From: Verticillium longisporum
Lineage: Eukaryota > Ascomycota > Sordariomycetes > Glomerellales > Plectosphaerellaceae
DNA: 64,000 bases
Assembly: GCA_019188255.1 (NCBI GenBank)
Contig: JAETXT010000001.1
Location: forward strand, 1,922,001 to 1,986,000
Reading direction: 5' to 3'
Shown here in pieces: positions 1 to 9,736 of the stretch; within the stretch, counting starts at the first letter, position 1; every line of letters begins with the position of its first letter. Under the pieces are notes generated by a model. The model worked only from the letters and a program-made list of their open reading frames with translations, made no database searches and was not told where the DNA came from. The position numbers were made by a program, and so were the translations under genes.

Positions 1-447
1 GTCCGGGGTCAGGGGAGAGGCACACCTTGAAGCGCAACGGGAACAAGGCACTCGGCAGTCCTGACCAGCTGCCAGCTCCCCCATCTTGGTGGCATGTCTT
101 CCGGGGCCCGTCCGTCCACTGAAGCTCCCCTGGAAATGTTACACTCGGCAGCACCAGCACCAGCTCCAGCACCCGCACCAGCACCAGCGTGAAGCGCAGT
201 CGTCCCTGAACTGCCCTGATTTCTGGTGATGTACATACCTTAGTACCATGTACAGCAACGTCGTCGCAGGCTTGCTTTCCAAGGTTGCGCAAGGTACACA
301 CACGTTCATCTCTGGCATGACTTGGCTTGCGTGTCTTTCTTGTTTCGCTCCCCCTTTTCCCTTGTCTCCTCACCGCCGCATTCTTCCCACGGTCATCGCC
401 CAGCCTCACTCACCCTGCTTAACCTGTTTAAGGAGGTACCTGGCTTC

Positions 448-482
448 GTCCTCCTCCTCCTCCTCCTCCTCCTCCTCCTCCT
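448..482. repeat. CCT trinucleotide microsatellite
   Basis: About eleven uninterrupted copies of CCT on the plus strand. Reading it in either direction gives only serine, leucine or glutamate runs, so it is not evidence of coding. Confidence 0.9.
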
Positions 483-509
483 TGGCTCTTTGTCTTCTCC
501 CGTCTCCCC

Positions 510-577
510 CCGGTACTGCCTGAAGTCCCCCGGTACTGCCTGAAGTCCCCCGGCACTGCCTGAAGTCCCACGGTACT
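510..577. repeat. Short tandem repeat, ~18-bp unit
   Basis: The phrase GGTACTGCCTGAAGTCCC occurs in near-perfect head-to-tail copies, the third with one substitution (GGCACTGCC) and the last degenerate (GGTACTTGCC). Confidence 0.85.
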
Positions 578-817
578 TGCCTGACCTGCATGCACCAGCG
601 ACCAGTGCCTCATCGCTGCCCCCACCTTCTCAACGGTGTCCTCTGCACCAACTGACGTGCATTCCTGCCCCTCACCCTCTTTGTCGGTTGCCCCTCGACG
701 ACGGGTCTGCATCGAAACGAGCCTCCATCTTCTTCCTTTCTCTCCCTCTCTCTTTCTCTGTAGGGAAGAACAAGTACCCAACAAACACAGCACGCACCCA
801 GCCCACCCGCCTCCATC

Positions 818-1654
818 ATGGCGATGCGACCAACCCTCTTCACGCGGGACCTCTCCGGCCTCTCCCAGAGCTCCGATCCCAACTCGCCCAACGTCGGCTC
901 CCCCGCCGAGCAGCGCGACGATGCCAAGCGCAACTTCCTCAAGGCCATGCGGCCCCTCCCTACGCAGCACTACTGGCATGTGTACTTTGACAAGTGCGCT
1001 CCCCTGTCCTCTTTCCTGGAAGAAGTCCTGTCCCAGCAGCAGGAGCAGCAGCAGGAGCAGCAGCAGAGCTGACACGCCGCCAGACAGTCCAAGGACCAGC
1101 AGACGGCCGACGGCGACGAGTACAAGTCGCAGCTCGAGCAGCTCGGCACGCAGATCGAGTCGGTGCAGGACTTTTGGAAGTACAACAACAACACGCCCGT
1201 CGACCAGATCCGCACGCGCGAGTCCATCTACCTCTTCAAGCAGGGGTTCAAGCCCGTGTGGGAGGACCGCCGCAACATCAGCGGCGGCTCGTGGACCTTC
1301 CGCGTGCCCAAGGCCATTGGCCCCGACGTCTGGACGCGCGTCCAGCTGCTGGCCATTGGCGAGGAGCTGCAGGACGTGCTCGACGACGGCGACCAGCTCT
1401 GCGGCGTCGGCCTCTCGGTCCGCTTCAACGCCCACCTCATCTCCGTCTGGCACCGCGACGCCTCCAAGAAGAAGTCGGTCGACGCCATCCTGCGCTGCGT
1501 CCTCGACCAGCTGCCCGCCGAGCTGCGGCCCAAGCCCGACAATTCCTTTTACAAGCGCCACCAGGACCACCAGGGCTTCAAGGCGCCGCCCGAGCTGCAG
1601 GCCGTGCTCGACTCGCAGAAGCGCGCCGACGACAAGGCGGCGGCCGAGGTGTGA
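818..1654 (+). CDS. Translation initiation factor eIF4E, class II (4EHP-like)
   Basis: mRNA 5'-cap binding protein of the eIF4E fold, 248 residues. Exons 818-993 and 1084-1654. Read straight through, the frame meets TGA at 1070. A 90-bp intron (donor GTGCGC, branch CTGAC, acceptor CCAG) removes it and keeps frame. Visible landmarks are HYWHVYFD near residue 50, DFWKYNN, the cap-stacking tryptophan in PVWEDRRN, a GGSW strand and SVWHRD. The position of the first cap-stacking tryptophan of class I eIF4E appears to be tyrosine (DEYKSQLEQLG), as in 4EHP/eIF4E2 proteins, which often act as translational repressors or conditional cap binders. The start ATG has good context (ATCATGG). Family assignment is strong. 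Repressor versus initiator role is inference. Confidence 0.93.
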
Positions 1655-2180
1655 GAGGGCCCATATGGGGGACGTGGTCCGAAGGAGGGGCACGAGACGG
1701 AAGGAGACAAGAATTCGCGGCGGGACAATCATCTAGTATGCATTTTTGTGGGCGTTTCTGAGCATTTGACACGTATATAACCGGGTTGCGGAGAGGCTTC
1801 GCGCCACGCACAGCTTGACGAGCAGGAGCCCGCGCAGGGGCGGGCGAACATATACAACGAGTGGGGGGTCTACAGCGAGATGCCGTGGTGAGGCGTATAT
1901 GTTGTTCATTTGACCATGTGCTCATTGTGATCATGTGCTCGTGGTGATCATGTGCTCATTGTGATGGTTGTGCTCGTTGTGATAGTTGTGCTCCTTGCCG
2001 TGTGAAGAATGATTCTGATGTGTCAAGCTGCCCTGGCGTATGTGCCTGACCTGTTTCCTATTGATTCCCAACCCCAACGCCGTGCTTGAAAAATACCACC
2101 GCCAAAGAGAACACCTCAGCCCTCCTCCCTCCTCCCTCCTCCCTCCTCCCGTGGGTGCTGTGGAGCGCCCTTGCCGCGCC
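1655..2180. other. Intergenic, convergent 3' ends, with minisatellites
   Basis: Separates the 3' ends of the eIF4E and EF-hand genes. It contains an ~18-bp minisatellite (1905-1993) and a CCCTCCT repeat (about 2120-2149). No other feature is supportable. Confidence 0.7.
1905..1993. repeat. Minisatellite, 17-18-bp unit
   Basis: Four to five diverged head-to-tail copies of a unit close to CATGTGCTCATTGTGAT. Copies drift at the trinucleotide after GCTC. Confidence 0.85.
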
Positions 2181-2808
2181 TCACCTCCAAACACCGGCCC
2201 TGCGCATGACCTCCTCAAACTCGACCCGTCCGACGCCGACCTGGACGCCGGCGCCGGCATTCGCCTCGAGGACCATGTCGCGGAGCACGGCGTCGTCGAC
2301 GTCCTCGTTGAGCACGGCGGCCACCCTCTTGAGGTCGCCGAGGGTGATGACGCCGTGGGCGCGGCCGCCGGAGAACAGGCGAAAGGCCTCGTCGACCTCG
2401 GCGGCGCGGGCGGCGTCGTCGTCGGCGCGCGCGTGCAGCTTGAGGGCGGCGACGGCGAGAAACTCGTCGTAGGCGGCGGCGCCCTCGGCGTCGGGGTCGA
2501 GGATGGAGACGAGGTCGGCGTGCTCGGCGCGCGACGACGGCGCGGCGCCCAGGGCCGCGAGGGCCGCGCGCAGGTCCCGCGTCGGCAGCTGGCCGCGCGG
2601 GTGGGCGCTCGTCGGGGCCGTCGCGAAGAGCGAGAAGGCCTCGGCGATCTCGTGCTCCTGCCGCGCCGAGAGGTTGTGCTGCTTTGCGAGGGCCGAGGGG
2701 CGGGCGCGCGCGGGGGGGGGTTTTGCCTTGGGGGCTCGTTTGGCGGGCTTTTGCCTTTAGTTCTCTCCATGTCTTTGCCTCGGCGTTTTTGTGCAAAGGA
2801 CTCACCAT
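2181..2808 (-). CDS. EF-hand protein of the calmodulin/centrin superfamily
   Basis: 189-residue predicted calcium-binding-fold protein. Exons (minus strand) 2808-2806 and 2747-2181: the first coding exon is just the ATG, followed by GTGAGT, a 58-bp intron and acceptor AAAAG. The next exon reads in phase as PAKRAPKAKPPP, then LAKQHNLSARQEHEIAEAF, the usual lead into an EF-hand lobe. Two lobes are visible (ILDPDAEGAAAYDEF near 80 and the GVITLGDL segment near 135), ending MRRAGVWR. Loop acidic residues are poorly conserved, for example SGGRAHG in place of a DxDxDG loop, so calcium binding is uncertain. Very GC-rich, so neighbouring frames are open too. This frame was chosen for its EF-hand pattern. 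Cellular role not recognised. Confidence 0.85.
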
Positions 2809-3609
2809 TGTGTGTCAGGCTGCGGCCGTAGAGATATTCTTCTGGCGCTGGTCGTTGTCGCGGGGAGGATGCAGCTAGTAGATGGATGCTGGGATCACAT
2901 AGCGTGGGGATTGGGAGCGGAGGAGCTCTGACGTGTTCATGGGAGGGGCCGATGCCGTGTGAGTGCACAGTTGCAGTACTTGGTTGACACGGACCGGCTC
3001 AGGTAGAAATTTGCTGTTGATGGGTCTTCCCAAGACTTGTTCCTTCGCCATCATCAACCTCAACATCATCTGGAAAAACGCCCCTCGAGATCTGGACCTT
3101 CTGCCGCCCTCTTCAACGAGGCATCCATCGTCAGTGGAACACGCAGACACCTTTTGCATAGCCGTCGTCTGCTCCAAGTTGGGCCCGACTGGCTGGTGTC
3201 GTCCACAGGCTGGTGTCGTTCACAGGCTGGTGTCCTGCGACAGGCGACTCCAATCATGAGCGGCGCTTTCCAGATGACAAGACGAGACTACGCTTCTACA
3301 ATTAATGCTAGAGCTTGCCGCCTCCATCATCTAGAGCGAGCAAGTGTGGACAATGAAGCAATATGGAATAACCGCCGCGGGTCGTACGCGGCGCGCGGTC
3401 CGTGGGCGCCTTTTGTCTACTCGGTCCTCATGGCCGAGTGGCAGGTGTCTGGGGGAACATTCTACACCGTCAAGACTGTCTGGGTTGCATCACGGATTCG
3501 ACATGGTTCGGCGGCATCTGGCCGTCCTCTCCTGGTCATGGCGAGACAATCGTCATTCTCGTCCATGTGCAACTACGTATGCTGCTCCCCTCGCCGCTTC
3601 GTTTGCTTC

Positions 3610-3668
<59 letters not shown>

Positions 3669-3802
3669 CCTTCGCTGTGACTTCAGTGCTCTGTACAGCC
3701 AACCCGCCCATCACCTGCCATTCAAATCTTCGATGCTGGTTCCCTGTGCCGCTCGTCAGCTGCGCCGCGCGAGTCGGGCCAAGCGAAACCTACCGAGCCC
3801 AC
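2809..3802. other. Intergenic region with CTTG microsatellite
   Basis: Lies between the 5' end of the EF-hand gene and the 3' end of glyoxalase II. It holds three tandem copies of a CAGGCTGGTGTCGT-like unit (about 3193-3243) and a long CTTG tract (3610-3669). No protein-like reading frame is supportable. Confidence 0.7.
3610..3669. repeat. (CTTG)n tetranucleotide microsatellite
   Basis: About fifteen perfect CTTG units. They keep several frames open as Leu-Ala-Cys-Leu repeats, which should not be taken as coding. Confidence 0.95.
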
Positions 3803-5138
3803 TCACTTGAAGTTGTTCTTCATCTCGCGCAGCTTGGCCATGACAGCCACGGGCTCGCTCTCCCCCGTTGCCTTGTGAATCTCGGGGTCCTGTCGTCCCA
3901 TCATGGTCAGCACCGTCTCGACTGGCCCGCGACGTGGAAACCGCCCAGAATGACCTACCTCGACGCGCATAAAGACATTGTGTTGCTGCGATCACCACTC
4001 CTGTCAGCCTGGATCGGGCCACGCCATGGTCACCGCCAGCGGCCCGCCTCACCTTCTCGTCGCCAATCGTAAACCTGCCCTGCGTCTCCTTGTTCGCCTC
4101 GGCAAACGCTTCCAGCCTGCGCACCGCCTCGCTTTGCAGCACCGAGATGCAGAACTTGACGTTGGCCTTGGTGTACTCGTGTCCGGGCTGTCCACAGTAG
4201 TTAGTCTCGGGCCCGTCGCTCCATGCACAAAAAAAGGAAAAGGAAGAAAGAAAGAAATCCCACTAACGTAGACAACCGTGTCGTCAGGCAGCGACGCGAG
4301 CGTCTCGTTCAGCGCCTTGTGCATCTCCGTCGCGTTGCCCTCGAAGAAGCGTCCGCAGCCTGAGCAGAAAAGAACAAGGTCAGCACGAACACGGCGTTCC
4401 CCGTCGGAATCCCGCGTAACGAAAGACGTACCGCCATGGAAGAGCGTGTCGCCGGTGAAGACGGCCTTGTCGTCGCCGTCCTGCAGGAACCAGCAGATGC
4501 TGTCCTGGGTGTGGCACGGCGTGTGCAGGGCCTTGACGGCGATGCTGCCGAGCTGGAAGGAGGTGCCGTGGGCGGGCGTCCTGGTGACGCCCTCGCACTG
4601 GACGCCGCCGATGATGGGGAGCTTGGCGAGGTTGAGGTCTTGGAGCTGGGATGGAGTGAGCTTCCTTCCACTGCCAAAAGGGGTTTGACTCTAGGGGACG
4701 TACCAGCTTCTTGTTGCCGCCGGCGTGGTCCCAGTGGCTGAGGCTCGTCAGTCATGGTTGACGTAAAACGACGTCGGGAGAACGAACTGGTGCGTGTTGA
4801 CAATGGCAGTCAGGTCAATGTCCTTTGACTCGATGGCCTTCTTGAGCACAGGCGCGACTCTGCGAACGGTTAGGATCAGGAGCCAGGGCGCGAAGCCGTC
4901 TCGGGATCGAGGGGGGGGGGCTTACTTACTCCTCGGGGTTTGCGGGATCGATGATGAAGGCCTCCTTGGTCTTGTCGTCCTTGACCAGGTAGGCGTAGTT
5001 GTTGCTACTGCCCACCCCTGGCGACATGACTTAGCTCGGACCATGAGCTCGTCGGTGAAAAAGCTCGTCGGTGACAAAGCTCGTCGGGGAAAACGGGGCT
5101 GACATGGACATACACATGGGAATAGACTGGATATGCAT
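3803..5138 (-). CDS. GLO2: Hydroxyacylglutathione hydrolase (glyoxalase II)
   Basis: Hydrolyses S-D-lactoylglutathione to D-lactate and glutathione, the second step of methylglyoxal detoxification. It is a 257-residue metallo-beta-lactamase-fold enzyme, normal for the family. Nine exons (minus): 5138-5114, 5017-4930, 4859-4788, 4737-4704, 4645-4432, 4359-4268, 4187-4053, 3985-3959, 3889-3803. All junctions keep frame and most introns carry CTAAC or CTGAC branch sites. The start reads MHIQSIPMW, usual for the fungal family. The metal-binding THHHWDHAGG motif is assembled across an intron with an unusual GTTCGT donor. Further ligand sites are HTPCHTQDS, FTGDTLF and the PGHEY histidine. The C-terminus ends REMKNNFK. 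No targeting peptide is evident, so it is probably cytosolic. Exon 8 is only 27 nt. Confidence 0.96.
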
Positions 5139-6325
5139 TGCGCTGGTGAGAATACGCTGTGCCGTGTCAGTGGCAGCCGACGGAATGGCATGGCGAGGCG
5201 AGGCACTCACAGGGCGGATGATGCTCGGCGTCTGCGTCTGCGTCTGCGTCAAGGTCCTTCGGGCTGCAAAACCAAACATGGACGGAAAATGATGCGGGCG
5301 GGATCGAGTGAGGGGTGCGTTGTCGGAAGCGACGTGTCGGCGACGAGTGCTGTGGCTGCTGGCTACGGCTACGGCTACGGCTTCGCGGTTCGAGCTGATG
5401 ATGACATGGCAGGGAGCTTGACTGGCGCCTGAGCTGCGTGCCGCTCGTGGGGTTCTCCACACGGTCAAACGTCACCCCGTCAAGCGGGTTGCAAAAAAAA
5501 AATGAGACGAACCAGATCCCTCCCCCATAACCATTCCTACTACCCAGCTATTCAGCTATACATTTCTATAACGACTCCGGAGCTTCAGTCTAGGCGAAAA
5601 GCCTTTCTTTAAAATAGTGTACATTATACTGATCTATAAACTCAATAGTCACTATAATTCTAGATCTTGTAGGTGTCTTGTAGTAGTGTTGTGCAGTTAT
5701 TCTAGGTAGAGGGGCTGGGGTGAAGCATTCAGTACGTCTCATTTTTTTTTGCAACCCGCTTGCCCGTGTCATTGTGACCTCTGGGCAGCATGTTGATGGG
5801 CATGGTATCATATTCTGCGTGGCTATTCATACTAGGAAGGAAAGGAAAGAAAAGAAACGTCCGTTGAATCTTGGTGACAATTCAATATCTGGAACGCAGA
5901 GCGAGCTTTCTGGTTAGACGATGAGGTTATTGGAAGCAATGTTGTGACATGCGATAATGTAACTGTTGAACTCATGGTTTGCTCGTATCGTTGAGAAATT
6001 AATTTGTGATTTTTTTCTCTTCAAGGTATAGGGGTATAAACAGACGAAGCAGTTGGAAGCATGGGCAGTCCTGTGTGTATCATTCCTCACCCAAAGAGTA
6101 GGAGTGGGATGATCTATACTCACTCCGACATTTCTGCAAACGCGGTCCACCAAACTCCGCCAAGAACGGAAATGCGAAATGCGAAATGCTAGACTCTCGA
6201 AGGTTCAGAAGGAAATCATGAAAGAATAAGACTCTGTCCGAGGACTCTGTCCGAGGGACGAAAAAAACACGCTCAACTCATTTTAAAGTGCTATCATATA
6301 AAACACATCACGAGCAGGCACGCGC
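5139..6325. other. Intergenic region with an inserted MITE-like element
   Basis: Upstream of glyoxalase II and downstream of LAS1. It contains the 282-bp inverted-repeat element (5481-5762). From about 5780 to 6290 the DNA is AT-richer than its surroundings, with two adjacent copies of GACTCTGTCCGAG near 6230-6256 and a GCGAAAT repeat near 6170. No gene is supportable. Confidence 0.7.
5481..5762. mobile_element. Non-autonomous inverted-repeat element (MITE-like), 282 bp
   Basis: Near-perfect terminal inverted repeats of 28-29 bp: CAAGCGGGTTGC, then 9-10 A, then TGAGACG at the left end (5481-5509), and its reverse complement at the right end (5735-5762). The only difference is the length of the A/T run. 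Both sides are flanked by the 5-bp sequence CCCGT (5476-5480 and 5763-5767), as expected of a target-site duplication. The interior is AT-rich and has no convincing reading frame, so movement would need a transposase from elsewhere. Superfamily is unclear: a 5-bp duplication is short for hAT and wrong for Tc1/mariner or PIF. Confidence 0.85.
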
Positions 6326-7299
6326 TCAAACGACACCAATAGGTTTTGGTCTCCAGGTGCCCTCGTACGTCGACCACCCCGTGCTGCCGCTTGGCTCGCC
6401 GTCGCCCGAGCTCTGCTCCACGTCCATGGCAGTCTCACATGACTTCTCCTCCTCGCCCCCCGCCGCGCCCTCGAGAACCTCGCTCGACATCTTCAGCGCC
6501 CCCAGCATCAGCTTGTTCGACGCCGGCTCGTCCATGATGCCCTCGAGCACCTCGAGCACCTTCTCCTGCCCGAACCGCCTCACAATGCCCGACATGGCCG
6601 CGGCGTCGCCACCGCCGGCTCCCAGATACGCGACCACGGCACCGACGCAGTCTCCCGCCGCCGCCGCCGTCTCGTCCTCCTTCTCGTCCGCCGAGGGCGC
6701 CCCGTCCCCGAGCGCCCGCCAGTAATACTCCCAGATCCAGTCGAGCGCCCGCCGCGCAGCGGCCCGCAGCTTGGCCAGCGAAGGCAGCTGCTCGTGCGTC
6801 GCCTGGTGGCGGAGCTCGACAAACGTCGCCGGCAGACCAATCGTCTTGGCGACGCTGTACATGCTCAGCTTGCGCTGCTTGTCCTGGTGCCCGTCCAGCA
6901 GGCCCGTGACGAACCTGCCACACGGCGTGAGCAAGATTGTCACAACCTCCTCCCACTGGAGGCGACAAAGTCATGCAGCTCAAGGAAGAGGGAAGAGAGA
7001 GAGGAAGAGGATACGCACCGGCTGAAGGCTGCTGCGTAGGCGGCCCTCGCGGCATAGGTGCCGGCGCTGCTGCCGCCGCCCTCGGCGTCGCTGAGGATGG
7101 CGGCGACGAGGAGGGCCGTCGACTCGACGAGGTGCGGGCCGCCGCGTTGCATCCAGAGGGAGACGCGCGCGACGGCGTCGTGCTGGCCTGCGTGGCCGGG
7201 CCTGAGCTGGGCCTGGGGCGCCGCGTCGGGGTAGAACTGACGGCGGACGGCGAGGAGTTCGGCTCGGTCGCGCCAGGGCGTGAGGATGTACTGGACCAT
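6326..7299 (-). CDS. LAS1: LAS1, pre-rRNA ITS2-processing endoribonuclease subunit
   Basis: Nucleolar protein which, with the Grc3 kinase, cleaves ITS2 during 60S ribosome maturation. Exons (minus) 7299-7019 and 6914-6326, giving 289 residues. The intron has donor GTGCGT, a GCTCAC branch-like site and acceptor GGCAG, and joins FSR to FVTGLLDG in phase. The start MVQYILTPW is the family's usual N-terminus, although the frame is open about 45 codons further upstream. The HEPN signature ELRHQATHE lies at residues 127-135, with candidate catalytic Arg129 and His134. The C-terminal part is acidic and low complexity. It is shorter than yeast Las1 (about 500 residues). Confidence 0.94.
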
Positions 7300-8633
7300 G
7301 CTGGGGTTTGCTTCCGCGGGGCTGGGGTGTCTGGCTTTGATGATTTGCGTGTCTGACGGGAAAGGCGTGATGGATTTGTGAGATGGGACCACCGAGATTT
7401 GGAGGTGCTCACAGCAAGCAGGTGAGTAAAGCAAGATGCCTGTAAACTGTCAAAGATTGTCCTGTTCTACCGCTGCTTCTGCAATTCTTGTGCAGCTGCC
7501 CAGACCTGATATCAGATGCAGATGTGAATGTCAAAGCCGGATGACAGTGTCTGATACAGTGCGCACACGTTACATGCACAGTGCCTGTCAGAGCCCTTGA
7601 GGAGACGTAATGAGAGGGAGGGCGGGCGTAATGGGGGCCATGGCTGAGTCAGCCATGGCCCCTTGGCTCAGATGCGTGTCTCCTCCTCCTCTCCTGACTA
7701 CTGCGGACAAATTGCAGCAAATTTTTGCCCAAGCTCATCATGAGAAATTCACCCCCTCCCCCCCACACCCCCTCCCTCATCTGGAAGGACCCCCTCTCAA
7801 TCCAAATGGAGTCAGACACCCCCCCTGTCCTGCCCCCCAAGACCGAGAACTGAGAGGGAGGGAGAAAAAGAAAGAGAAGAAAGAGTACAAGTACGAGCAG
7901 GAGCAAGGATGGCACTGGCCCACACCAACTCGACAGGGCTGCCGTCAAGAACGGCTGGGCGGGGGGCTATCCTTGGGACCGGCGGCCCAATCACCGCGCC
8001 CCCGCGCGCCAAGCTCACTACCATGTACACAGACCCGTAACCACCACATGTGCGACAGGGGCCCCGGCAAGGGTGCCATCTCGCGGCTCTGCCTCGCTTG
8101 ACTGCTTAGCGTCCGGTATCCCAGTCCTTGCCTTCCCTGTCACCGAACCCCGCCCCCCTCCTTCGCTTCCCTCCCCCCGGCTCGTGGGGCCTTCCTCTGC
8201 AAAGAGACCGACACCACCGTCGGCGTCTTCGTCGTCGTCATCAGCATCCTCCTCTGGTCACTGGCGGGGGAGAAAATAATACGTATAGTCACTTCATGGA
8301 CCCGGTGAAATGCAGCTGCAAAAGCTATGCCAGTGTGATCATCACGACGGAGATCCCATTTTTGTGTGTGTAAGTATATGCACATCGTTTCTATTCTCTC
8401 GCCAACGCACTCTGAGTGCTGGTGCCGTTGCGTCTCCTTTCTCTGTTGGACCCGCCTACCCGTCAAGGGACCAGACCTGTCCCCCAGGGGTATTTCACCT
8501 TTCCTGTTCCATGAGCGCCTCGCTATACATGCAAAAGACAAAAACACACGAGACTTCCATCGCTTGAAGCCCCCAAAACAAACCCCGAAAAAAAACCGAA
8601 AGGACAAAAAATAATAGTACACATCATATACAT
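7300..8633. other. Intergenic region between LAS1 and a hypothetical gene
   Basis: Upstream of LAS1 and downstream of the next minus-strand gene. C-rich homopolymer stretches occur near 7750-7830. Nothing further is supportable. Confidence 0.6.
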
Positions 8634-9736
8634 CTACTCATCATCGTCGTCCTTGGCTGCCTCGTCGCTGGCCTCTCCCTCGCCGTCTTCGTCCTCGTCA
8701 TCGCTCTCGGGCGGCTGCCATGACTCTTCCAACTTGAGACCCTTGCCTGTGCCTTCTTGACCGCGATACGAGGCGCCGAGCAGGGACGACATGGCCGACC
8801 GTGAGTGACTGAGTTGAGGATCGTCCTCGTACTTGTCTGGCGCATCGTAGAGGCCCATGCCCACCAGAATCTCGCCCTCCTCTTCCGCCTCGTTCAGCGG
8901 CTCGTAGGGAATGGCGTCCTCCGACGACACAACAGGCTGCTGCTGCTGTGCTTGGGGAGATTCTCAGGCGTCGGGGGCGAGGTGCTGTTGAACCCGTGCG
9001 CGGCGAACGAATTCCACTGCGACGTCGTCGTGTTCGAGCTGCCGTAGTCGCACGTCGGCAGCACAGGGAACGGCTCGACAAAGGTGCTCGGCACATGGGC
9101 CGATACATAACTTGGCGTCGGTTGAGGTGCTACACCCCAGCCTTCCACGGGCAGACAAGGGGCCGCGTCGAAGCTGTTGTACGGCAGAGCGAGGGGCGAA
9201 AATGCAGAATTGGGAGATGTGCTGCACGAGTAGGCGGGGACTGGCGAGTAGTGAGGCTGCATGCCAGATGCAAACTCGTAGTCGTTGTAGGTAGGGAACG
9301 GGTACTGAGCGAAATGCTGTTGTGCCGGCGCCGACATCTGGCCGTGATAGTAGGATGAGGGGTGCCAGCTAAGGGGGCGGCTGGGTCGAGTTTGAGAACT
9401 TGGCATCTCCTGCGTGAGGGGCCAAACATTCTGGTCCACAACCTGTTGCCTTCGCCTTGCTGCCAGAGAACCGTCGCCCATCAGTGTCCTCCTCCTGGCC
9501 GCCATGGTCGATCTCGGGCTGCTGTTGGCACTGGTAGGCTTGACAACCCGCATGGCGGTGCTCATGGCACTTCCCGCTCGTTGCTGACAGTTCGAGCCCC
9601 TGGAAAGCCGTCGAGAGGCTTGTGAGATGGCCATATGTCGAGATAGATCGTCCATAAAGACGTCTGAAGGGTGCTGCTGGTACATGGCCGTGGACTGGCC
9701 GGCTTGGGCGACGCCCAAGTATGAGGACATCATCAT
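8634..9736 (-). CDS. Fungal-specific hypothetical protein (frame break in CAG repeat)
   Basis: About 367 residues if one frame break is allowed for. The first part starts MMMSSYLGVAQAGQ and contains a conserved-looking HMAISQASRRLSRG stretch, then a Ser/Pro/Tyr-rich region ending SPPTPENLPK. There the frame shifts by one missing base inside a short CAG repeat (8936-8953) and continues in another frame as VVSSEDAIPYEPLNEAEEEG, GEILVGMGLYDAPDKYEDD, SSLLGASYRGQ and GKGLKLEESWQPP, with an acidic C-terminus. The two halves together look like one family-wide fungal protein of unknown function. In-frame residues before 9736 (STPNSLDTIIDPF) follow a possible acceptor CACTTAG near 9813, so the true start may lie in an upstream exon. 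No known domain. Confidence 0.7.

Larger units (their letters stand above)
1..817. other. Left-edge non-coding stretch, upstream of eIF4E
   Basis: No supportable gene. It holds a GCTGGT-type hexamer-like repeat (about 150-190), a CTC/CCT microsatellite (448-482) and three to four imperfect copies of a unit resembling CCCGGTACTGCCTGAAGT (about 510-575). The last 150 bases are pyrimidine-rich, which fits a leader for the gene that starts at 818. Confidence 0.6.

Noticed and set aside
1070..1072. Premature stop in eIF4E
   Set aside because: TGA lies inside a good 90-bp intron (GTGCGC, CTGAC, CCAG) whose removal gives the expected continuous protein.
428..1732. 434-codon open frame on the minus strand
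   Set aside because: Runs through a CCT microsatellite and antisense to eIF4E. Its residues follow the repeat and base bias.
2040..2831. 263-codon open frame on the plus strand
   Set aside because: Antisense to the EF-hand gene. Very high GC leaves almost all frames open, and only the chosen minus frame shows a known fold.
3344..4072. 242-codon open frame on the plus strand
   Set aside because: Driven by the (CTTG)n tract and then antisense to glyoxalase II exons.
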